Below are positions 1 through 6,885 of a stretch of DNA of 64,000 bases, one piece after another; the first letter of the stretch is position 1, and every line of letters starts with the position of its first letter. This DNA is from Pycnococcus provasolii. Lineage: Eukaryota; Chlorophyta; Pseudoscourfieldiophyceae; Pseudoscourfieldiales; Pycnococcaceae. The notes under the pieces are model-generated. The model was not told where the DNA came from, did no database searches, and saw only the letters and a list, made by a program, of their open reading frames with translations. Made by a program: the position numbers and the translations under genes. The stretch lies in contig OW568874.1 in assembly GCA_938743325.2 (NCBI GenBank), positions 434,001-498,000 of the forward strand. The letters are read 5' to 3'.

Positions 1-2
1 TG

Positions 3-1664
3 AACGCGCCGACGCCATTGTGGATGGTTACAAAGGTTGTTCAAGAAAGGAAGAGTAACCCAGAGTTAAATCAACGAGAACTTTCAGATAAGGTTGGTCT
101 TCCACGCACAACAGTTCGGGGCATTCTCCAACAAGAACAAGATGGTGGCGCCCTGCGCATCCGCACGTCCTTCGGTGAAGATGGCCGTGAGAGGATCCTG
201 ACGGTGGAGCAAGAGAAGTTGTTGTTGGAAGTTGCGGACGGTGCTCCGTACATTCCTGATGTTAAGCTTGTGCCTATGGCGCAAGCGAAGGACAACGCCT
301 TTCCCGACTTGTCTAGGCGAACTCTGTACAACTATTTGTACGTGTACTGCACACCTCCGTTTGTGATCAAGCAGACGGACGGAACAACACTAGAAAAAAA
401 CCACGTTCGCGTGTTCGACATGCACCTCGGGTACGTCGAGGGTTTTGTGAAGTGGCGCAAGTCGAATGGCGACGTCCTTATCTTCTACTTGGATGAGTTT
501 CCTATCGCTGTTCCGTGGTGGCCGACGCACGGCAGGACGAGGAGAGGGACAACATTGCACGCAGACGCGGCGTACCGTACGACAAAGCATTCCGCGATCA
601 TGTGTGTGGGAGAGCAACACCGCATTCTTAAAGCTTTCCTTTACAAAACCGCCGTCAACGACGACAAGTACGTGGACTTCATGTTGAAAAATCAGGCCAC
701 GGATGATGCCTGCCCGTCCTTTGGTGGCGAGGCACTCGTGACGAGGCTCAAGAAAATCGCCGATGAAACAAAACAACGCGTACTCCTGCTCGTGGACCGG
801 CTAGGCACGTCCGGCACGAAGCACTACCCGGACAAGCAGCACTTCAACCGAAAGGTGAAGACGTCGTTTTCGCGGGATAATGGCCTCGGGTACGCGCACC
901 TGCCAGTGAAAGGCTATCTGTTCGACCCCATCGAGCCGGCGAACGGCTTGATCCAGCGCTTCGTTGAGACGAAGTGGTTTTCAGAGACGCCACGAACGAC
1001 GTCGTGGGGGCACGTCGTGCCAGGCCCGGCAGACTTTGCCGAAGCCGTTGCGGCTTTCAAAGCCGCAATCTGCGACACGAACGACCAGGGAAAAAAAAAC
1101 CCGTTCCCTGGATTTTATCGGTGGCGTCAGTTCAGTTTGGCGGCAAAGAAGGTGTGGGAAAAGAACGCGCACGCGCAAAAGGCAATCGCAGACCGCAAAA
1201 AAACACCAAAGGCACAGAGGTGGACGTGGGATCCAGAACGTGCGTGGGAACACGACTTCCCCTCGCGGTGGGAGGGTCTTCGGGACGACGTACCTGAGGA
1301 AAGCATGCCGCGCACTGTGCCACCACCGCCACCTCCAGCTGGCGATGTGCCTCCGCCACCACCGTTGCCATCTGAACAAGCTGTGCCACCGCCGCCACTG
1401 CCGCCACCTCCAGGTGTGCCACCGCCGCCGCCGCCACTGCCAGATTCGAAGGGGAAGCGGAAAGTCGAATGGGCGGAACTGCTGGAGTCTGAGACTGAGT
1501 CGGATCAGTCTGATGGGGACTCTGAAGGAAAGGGTCCCGGGCAGACAGGGAATCGGGCCGGTCCCTCTATTTTCACCCGATCAAGGGGGAGGTCTGATCT
1601 AGCCTCGCTCGCCCAGGCCGCCGAGGTTGCGTCTGGCGACGACGTAGTGTTGTACGGTGACTGA
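3..1664 (+). mobile_element. IS630/Tc1/mariner-like DDE transposase, cut by the left edge
   Basis: The reading frame is open to the left edge; the first ATG is at 24 but coding probably starts outside the window. The N-terminus has a helix-turn-helix-like segment (LSDKVGLPRTTVRGIL). The DDE nuclease core shows FYLDEFPIAVPWW (Asp codon at 492), LLLVDRLGT (Asp codon at 795) and FDPIEPANGLIQRF (Glu codon at 933), matching the three acidic motifs of the IS630/Tc1/mariner superfamily. The spacing between the second and third acid is about 45 residues, longer than the classical 34. The transposase is followed by an unusual tail: four polyproline runs (about 1315-1440), a basic KGKRK patch that could be a nuclear signal, and an acidic Ser-rich end. 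TGTAA follows the stop at 1675. I could not identify terminal inverted repeats. The frame is intact over 550 codons, so this is a recent copy or a domesticated gene. Confidence 0.72.
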
Positions 1665-2112
1665 TAATTTTTGTAACCAAATGAGGCCTAACATAGGTTC
1701 CGTGGAGAACAAACGGCGTCCAAAACAACCCCGAAACGGTGAAGTTATCGGGTGGGCGAGCAGTTCTTTCCAGGATACTATGTACGGTGTGGGCTGATAT
1801 CAGGCGAACAACAAACACGCAGAAAAATGATGGGGGGACTGTATGTGCTCTCGAATGTGTCGTATCGTAGCGGAATTCATCCTGTTACTGTTTGGGGGTT
1901 GGCGGCACCTGTTGGCGGCAGTCGTTCGGGGTTGGGAGTTCGGGGTTGGGAAGAGGGGATCCCCCGTTGCACGTATTCTTGTGATCGGGAGGGGAGGTCG
2001 CCGCCTCCCTTCCGCCTTCCTTCGGGGCCTTCGGGGAGGGGTGGCGGCCGCCTCATCCTTCCCTCTTCATCGTTCATTCTTCCCACTCACTCGACTTCAC
2101 GCGAACGATACG
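1665..2112. other. Spacer between the transposase and PNO1
   Basis: This stretch is GC-rich in its second half, with GGGGATCCCCC near 1956 and purine/pyrimidine runs (about 1990-2060). It probably holds the 3' UTR of the transposase and the promoter and leader of PNO1. Open frames here run on into PNO1 but have no conserved content. No gene or RNA is recognised. Confidence 0.4.
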
Positions 2113-2820
2113 ATGGCGTCGGCGATGATGACAGATGTGTCTACATCAGAAGCTTTGATGGTGGGACCTCATTCTTCGAATTCATCACAAAAGGGGAAAG
2201 TGTCATCAGGACAGCCCCCTCAAAAAATAACGTTTCGTCGTATTCCTGTACCTGCACACCGCATGACCCCGTTGAAAAATAGCTGGATGGACCTCTACGT
2301 TCCCGTCACGTCGCGTATGAATTTACTCATGAGAATGAACCTTGTGAAGAAATGTGTGGAACTGAAAATGCCGAAAGTGAACGTGGATAACTCAACCTCC
2401 ACCTCCTCAGAGGGGGGTAAAGCGAAACAGGCGAAACCTCCGCCAGAACCTTCCGCGCTCCAGAAATGTGCGGACTTCGTCGCGGCGTTCCTCCTTGGAT
2501 TCGAAGTCAGAGACGCACTCGCACTGCTCCGTCTCGATGACCTGTACGTCGAGAGATTCGAAGTGAAGGATGTCAAGACGCTGCGCGGAGAACACATGGC
2601 GAGGTGCATCGGACGTCTCGCAGGACGAAACGGCGCGACGAGATTCACGCTCGAGAACGCGACGCGAACTCGCATCGTCGTCGCCGACACGCACATTCAC
2701 ATCTTGGGAAGTTACGCGAACATCAGGGTGGCTCGTGACGCCATATGCAGCTTGATTTTGGGAAGTCCGCCGAGTAAGGTGTTCGCGAGACTAAGGGCGG
2801 CGGCTGCAAGGCTCAACTGA
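2113..2820 (+). CDS. PNO1: PNO1/Dim2, KH-domain 40S ribosome assembly factor
   Basis: The protein has 235 residues from the ATG at 2113. PNO1 (yeast Dim2/Rrp20) is a nucleolar and cytoplasmic RNA-binding factor that partners with the Nob1 nuclease in maturation of the 3' end of 18S rRNA. The family signature is complete: PAHRMTPLKNSWMDLY, RMNLVKKCVELK, an ALQKCADFVAAFLLGFEV block, ALLRLDDLYVERFEVKDVK, and the KH domain ending in THIHILGSYANIRVARDAI and SLILGSPPSK. Length agrees with the family. The frame extends upstream to 1843, but that part is low-complexity and unlike the family, so 2113 (MASAMMTD) is the chosen start. TGTAA lies 20 bases past the stop. It is convergent with the methyltransferase gene that ends at 2924. 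Confidence 0.95.
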   Translation: MASAMMTDVSTSEALMVGPHSSNSSQKGKVSSGQPPQKITFRRIPVPAHRMTPLKNSWMDLYVPVTSRMNLLMRMNLVKKCVELKMPKVNVDNSTSTSSEGGKAKQAKPPPEPSALQKCADFVAAFLLGFEVRDALALLRLDDLYVERFEVKDVKTLRGEHMARCIGRLAGRNGATRFTLENATRTRIVVADTHIHILGSYANIRVARDAICSLILGSPPSKVFARLRAAAARLN

Positions 2821-2923
2821 CCACCTCATTACTCGACTGTAACGCAATACAACCTTCTTGGCAAAAGTACAAAGTATGTGTGGACGGTAAAATTACAAAT
2901 ATGTGTACACTGCAATGTACCAA

Positions 2924-3712
2924 CTATCCTTGCGTTGACTGCGGCGGCGGCGTCGCGAGCACGACGCTTATCGTGTCGCGGTGAAGCCACGCACCACCGG
3001 GCTCGACACGCACGTTCCACCCGCGGTCGGCGAGAGTTGTTAGCAGCGCGCGGTTCGCCGAGTGTCGGCCAACCGCGCCGTCGAAGCTCGCGAGGAGCAC
3101 GCCACGACCTTGCAAGCACCGTGACGCTGCATTCACGAGCTGTGGAACCACCTCCTCGTCGTAAGCCACCTCAGACGCGAGAACGACGTCCGCGCGCGGC
3201 GCAAGGTCCTTCTCATCACTCCAGTCAAAGACGTGAACGTCAACGGCGGTTGGCAAGTCCCCACAGGCGTTTGTACGCAGCAAAGGCTGGAGTTCTTCGC
3301 GGTCCGTGAGCACGACGTGAGAGGCACCGCAGTGCGCGGCGGCGATTCCGACGAGACCACACCCTGCACCTAGTTCGACGACGCGGCAGTTGGTGACGAG
3401 TTGCCGGTGTGCGTGAATGTACCGGGCAAGCGCAACAGCCGCGTCCCACACCGTGGCACCTGTGGCTGACTCTCGCTCTGTCGCGGTCAGCGAAGCCGTG
3501 TCATGGTTCGTGGCTGTGTCGTCGCACCGCGCCGCCAGGCGCGGCGCCTGTTGAATGCATATATTGAGTTGTTCGTGAACTTGGATACACAGAGATGTTG
3601 CTGCGTGGTTGACAAGCGAAGGCTCTTCCCAGATGGATGATCCCAAACTACGCCATTGAACGGCATCCCCCTCCTCCGAAGTCGAAGAAGTCTTCAACAA
3701 GGTGTCCATCAT
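2924..3712 (-). CDS. METTL21-like protein-lysine methyltransferase
   Basis: The protein has 262 residues. It is a seven-beta-strand SAM-dependent methyltransferase of family 16 (METTL21/EEF1AKMT group), whose members methylate lysines on chaperones and translation factors. SAM motif I is ELGAGCGLVGIAAA (about residue 112), followed by HVVLTDREE as the acidic loop that binds the ribose. The family-defining (D/E)xxY substrate motif appears as EVAY in DVVLASEVAYDEE (about residue 178). The N-terminal region contains GATVWDAAVALARY, which matches the family's G-x-x-x-W-x-A-A signature before motif I. The frame begins at a GTG at 3736, but the first ATG is at 3712. A GGGCCC-rich array at 3825-3877 lies just upstream and may be its promoter. 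The exact substrate cannot be told from sequence. Confidence 0.88.
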   Translation of the reverse strand: MMDTLLKTSSTSEEGDAVQWRSLGSSIWEEPSLVNHAATSLCIQVHEQLNICIQQAPRLAARCDDTATNHDTASLTATERESATGATVWDAAVALARYIHAHRQLVTNCRVVELGAGCGLVGIAAAHCGASHVVLTDREELQPLLRTNACGDLPTAVDVHVFDWSDEKDLAPRADVVLASEVAYDEEVVPQLVNAASRCLQGRGVLLASFDGAVGRHSANRALLTTLADRGWNVRVEPGGAWLHRDTISVVLATPPPQSTQG

Positions 3713-4182
3713 CACACCATACTTGATTGAGCACACACACCTGTACGGAAAGTGAAGTTAAGTGGAGGTGTGCCCGCCGCATTCCACCAACCAGATGCCG
3801 CTTTTTCAGAGGGGGACGAAGTATCCCCGGCCGGCCCGGCCCCTCCCTGGCACGGGCCCGGGCCCCCCGGGGGGCGTGCTCCGCCTCCGGCTGGTTCACC
3901 GTCGCGCTCTGCATGCGGATCATGTACGACGCGCAGATTGTGGTAAGTGTAAATAAGTCGGTGGACCTTTTCCTCCCCAAGGCGCACTCTCAGTTTGTCG
4001 TGATCACGCTGCTCACGGAGAACATCGCCGGTGTACATGTGCAGCGCGAAGCCGAGCACCGCGACGATGTGTTGCGGCGCGTACGTTGCGGCGGGGGCTA
4101 ATCCGTCGCAATGGCTCACCGCCTCCGCCTTTTGTGCCACCGGGCTCACCCTGACGAGGAGTGGCGCCACGGCCTTGACCAT
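3712..4182 (-). CDS. Small hypothetical ORF, doubtful
   Basis: The ORF encodes 156 residues from the ATG at 4182. I do not recognise it. The first 95 residues look protein-like (HIVAVLGFALHMYTGDVLRE, LRVRLGEEKVHRLIYTYHNL), while the last 50 are Gly/Pro/Ala-rich and correspond to the GGGCCC array upstream of the methyltransferase, so the C-terminus may be promoter sequence read through. It abuts the methyltransferase start at 3712 in another frame. It could be a short real gene, an upstream exon, or chance. Confidence 0.3.
   Translation of the reverse strand: MVKAVAPLLVRVSPVAQKAEAVSHCDGLAPAATYAPQHIVAVLGFALHMYTGDVLREQRDHDKLRVRLGEEKVHRLIYTYHNLRVVHDPHAERDGEPAGGGARPPGGPGPCQGGAGPAGDTSSPSEKAASGWWNAAGTPPLNFTFRTGVCAQSSMV
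3825..3877. promoter_or_regulatory. GGGCCC-rich array upstream of the METTL21-like gene
   Basis: Overlapping GGCCGGCCCGGCCCC, GGGCCCGGGCCC and CCCCGGGGGG blocks make a self-complementary GC array about 115 bp upstream of the ATG at 3712. The same motif lies upstream of five other minus-strand genes in this window, which suggests a shared promoter element resembling the plant TGGGCC/site II type. This is inference from position only. Confidence 0.4.
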
Positions 4183-4461
4183 GCTCACCACGGACCCAGC
4201 CCGCTCAAGCAAGCCGCATAAGTCAGGGATACTGGTCGGTTTCCCGTATTCTCCTTTGTGGTCCGCTGACTGCTGCTGCTGTCGCCGCCGTCCCCTTGGG
4301 ATTGTGGTCCGCCGCTGCTGCTGCTGTTGTCCACGTTTTTGTGTAAAAAGGTATGTAACTCATCACGACATGCGCCGACGGCGCTTGACAGCGCGATCTC
4401 CTCCGCTCGTTTCGAATTTTCGTGTCAGACGCTCTTTCAGTTTCTTCTCTTCATAAGAGTC

Positions 4462-4653
4462 TCAATATATATATTTGGGCATAGATAGCTTGAAGTACCC
4501 TTCATGCCGTTGGACTCGAATGTTAAACATTCTGTCGATGCCTCTCTTGTGGTCACCGATATTGAAATGTTCCCTCAGAGCTGCCATGGCGGTTGAGAAG
4601 TCAGAAGAAGGGGCCCGCCGCCCGTGCAAGCGAGTTGAATGAATGCGTTCCAA
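4462..4653 (-). mobile_element. Fossil fragment of a Ty1/Copia-like element (reverse transcriptase scrap)
   Basis: A 63-residue open stretch contains LREHFNIGD, MFNIRVQRHEGYFKL and PKYIY, resembling the Copia reverse-transcriptase segment that runs into the 'LGI-x-I ... LSQ-x-x-YI' motif. Only this short piece is visible, and no long terminal repeats or other domains were found around it. It is broken and fragmentary. Its age cannot be estimated from one fragment. Confidence 0.35.
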
Positions 4654-4828
4654 ACTTAGTTACCGGTTCTACCAGGGATCCCCGCTTCTTTGGTAGGACG
4701 GTAAACTGAATTTTGTTTGGCATTGCAGTTAAACTCAACCTTGCCTGTTCTTTTGTCGGCCGCATTTGTGAGTTTTTTTTTTTTATTTGGTATGGTCGGG
4801 GGCGTCCGGGGGGTTCCCCGCCGGGTTA

Positions 4829-6769
4829 ATGTCGACGGCCAATGATGGCACGCGACATCCATGTCTGTCAAGCTCGTTTGCAGAGTTTGCGAATCCCGTA
4901 TTTGACGTGGTGGCCGGTGAAGGAGGGGAGGACAAACACGAAGAAGAAGTCTCCTCCACCACCAGCAGCGGCGGCGGCGGCAGAAGAAGAGAAAGCGGCG
5001 TGGGTGCTTTGGTACCCGTACGACTCTCAGACGACTACACGAACAACGGCAATGGCGCGGTTCTGCAAGTGCAAACGTACGTGGAGCAGTACAACTTAGA
5101 CTCCAACTCGAACGGCGACTCGGGGAACTCGCGCGTGCGGCAGCTCGTGTACAGCATACCCGTGCAAGCTGCCGTCACGCTGCTCATCATCTTCGACGCA
5201 GTGCTCTTGGCTGTCGACCTGAGCTTAAACGTGCAGGACAAGGGCAGCTTGCAGTGGGTGGACGCCGTCACCGCCGCGATTCTAATTTTGCTTATCGGCG
5301 AGGTCGCACTCAGGTACGTCGCCGACGGACATAGCCGCTTCTGCCGAGACCTTTGGAACTTCGTTGACCTCGCGGTACTGCTTGCAAGCCTTGCGCTCGT
5401 GTTTACCGGTCTCGAGGAGGAGGGACGCATCGCCGCCGTGGGGTACTTTGGACGAACCGTGAGGCAGCTCATACGGCTCAGCCGTGTAGTCAGGCTGTTC
5501 ACACGTGCGAAGGGCGCCGCCGAGGCGCAGGCGGTGGCGGCGAGGCGCAAAATCGGAGGCAACAAGAAGCGCTTCGTGGACCAGTCGTTCGACCTCGACC
5601 TCGTGTACATTACGCCGAACATCATCGCCATGAGCTGCCCGTGCGAGGGACGGCGTGAATACTACCGCAACCCTCTCCATGAGGTGGCACGGTTCCTCCA
5701 GGAACGACACAAGCAGGCCTTTCACGTCTACAACTTTTGTCCCGAGCTGCCGTACCGCCACGAGCCACTCGGTGGCCGTGTCACCTGCTTCGACGTGCAG
5801 GACCACACGCCGCCAAGACTTGCGCAGCTTTGCCGCTTCTGCAGCGAATGCTTCGACTTCCTCATTGACAACAGCAACACGGGCGACGCCATGCTCGACG
5901 TTACGCGTGTTGCCGCGGTGCACTGCCGAGGTGGGAAAGGACGAACGGGAACAGCCGTGGCAGCATACCTTCTGTATAGCGGCCAGTGCTCGACAGCCAA
6001 CGAGGCGCTTGACCTCTTCGCGCGCAGGCGAACAGACCTAACAAAGTCGGGCAAGCTGCAGGGTGTGAAGAATCCAAGTCAGCGGCGTTATGTGCGTTAC
6101 TTCGATCAGTATCTCAAACAGCAGAGATTAGCGCTGCAGGCGAGGCTATCCACGCGAGGGGACGATGCCGCACCTCACACGACGCCCGCAGGCGTGCCAC
6201 ACCCGCTGCCGATGCCAAGTGCATGGCCAATTCGTCTCGAGCGCCTGTGCGGACGCGACGTGCTCTGCCCATCGTACTTCCCTCATGCCGACGGCCTGAG
6301 GCTGAAGGTAACGGTTTCGTGCATTTCAGACGAGAATGAGAGCGCATTTCTCGGGGATGCGGAGAGCGACGCGGGTCCTGTGATCAACGCGACCGGATCC
6401 GGATTCGACATTAATCTCGGCGGCTTCCGTGTGGCAGGTGACTTTCGTGTGAACTTGTGGAACGCTGACGAATATCGCGCCGTAGGAAAGCGGCGGAAAA
6501 AGACGATGGGTATTGTCAGACGTTTCCTCGATGCCGGCACTCCGATGGAGACAGCGGGAGGCGATGATGGCGAGGAGGAGCTTTGCACGGCTGGCAAGGA
6601 GCCTGGCATACTCGCGTTTTTCTGGGTTCACACCGCAATGATGGCCGGAAGCGGTGACACGGTTGTGCTGACGGTCGGGCAGCTCGACAAGGCAAACAAG
6701 CTGAAAAACAAGCTCATACATCCTGACGGCCAGATTGTGCTCAAACTTAAGTATGACGAAACGGTGTAA
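4829..6769 (+). CDS. Voltage-sensing phosphoinositide phosphatase (VSP/TPTE type)
   Basis: The protein has 646 residues from the first ATG at 4829. The order is an acidic and Gly-rich N-terminus, then a four-helix voltage sensor (about 100-230): S1 VQAAVTLLIIFDAVLLAVDL, S2 VDAVTAAILILLIGEVALRY, S3 LWNFVDLAVLLASLALVF, and S4 FGRTVRQLIRLSRVVRLFTR with six arginines at 3-4 residue spacing. A basic linker with RRKIGGNKKRF follows. A PTEN-like phosphatase comes next with the P-loop HCRGGKGRTGT (Cys366, Arg372), then a C2-like domain (about 458-646). In animal VSPs depolarisation activates dephosphorylation of PI(4,5)P2 and PI(3,4,5)P3. The Gly at the second P-loop position after Cys (Ala in PTEN) matches Ci-VSP. 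It is convergent with the CLC gene. TGTAA overlaps the stop. Confidence 0.93.
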   Translation: MSTANDGTRHPCLSSSFAEFANPVFDVVAGEGGEDKHEEEVSSTTSSGGGGRRRESGVGALVPVRLSDDYTNNGNGAVLQVQTYVEQYNLDSNSNGDSGNSRVRQLVYSIPVQAAVTLLIIFDAVLLAVDLSLNVQDKGSLQWVDAVTAAILILLIGEVALRYVADGHSRFCRDLWNFVDLAVLLASLALVFTGLEEEGRIAAVGYFGRTVRQLIRLSRVVRLFTRAKGAAEAQAVAARRKIGGNKKRFVDQSFDLDLVYITPNIIAMSCPCEGRREYYRNPLHEVARFLQERHKQAFHVYNFCPELPYRHEPLGGRVTCFDVQDHTPPRLAQLCRFCSECFDFLIDNSNTGDAMLDVTRVAAVHCRGGKGRTGTAVAAYLLYSGQCSTANEALDLFARRRTDLTKSGKLQGVKNPSQRRYVRYFDQYLKQQRLALQARLSTRGDDAAPHTTPAGVPHPLPMPSAWPIRLERLCGRDVLCPSYFPHADGLRLKVTVSCISDENESAFLGDAESDAGPVINATGSGFDINLGGFRVAGDFRVNLWNADEYRAVGKRRKKTMGIVRRFLDAGTPMETAGGDDGEEELCTAGKEPGILAFFWVHTAMMAGSGDTVVLTVGQLDKANKLKNKLIHPDGQIVLKLKYDETV

Positions 6770-6885
6770 GAATAGACTCACTTTAGTATTTTTTTTTCAT
6801 GTTTCAACAGGTGAAGAATAAATAAAATTATTGTTAGCTACAAAGATCTAGGGTAAGGTAGTATAGCAGTTGATTATGAGTTCGT

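Noticed and set aside
1843-2112. N-terminal extension of PNO1
   Set aside because: In-frame but low-complexity and unlike any PNO1; the conserved length fits the ATG at 2113.
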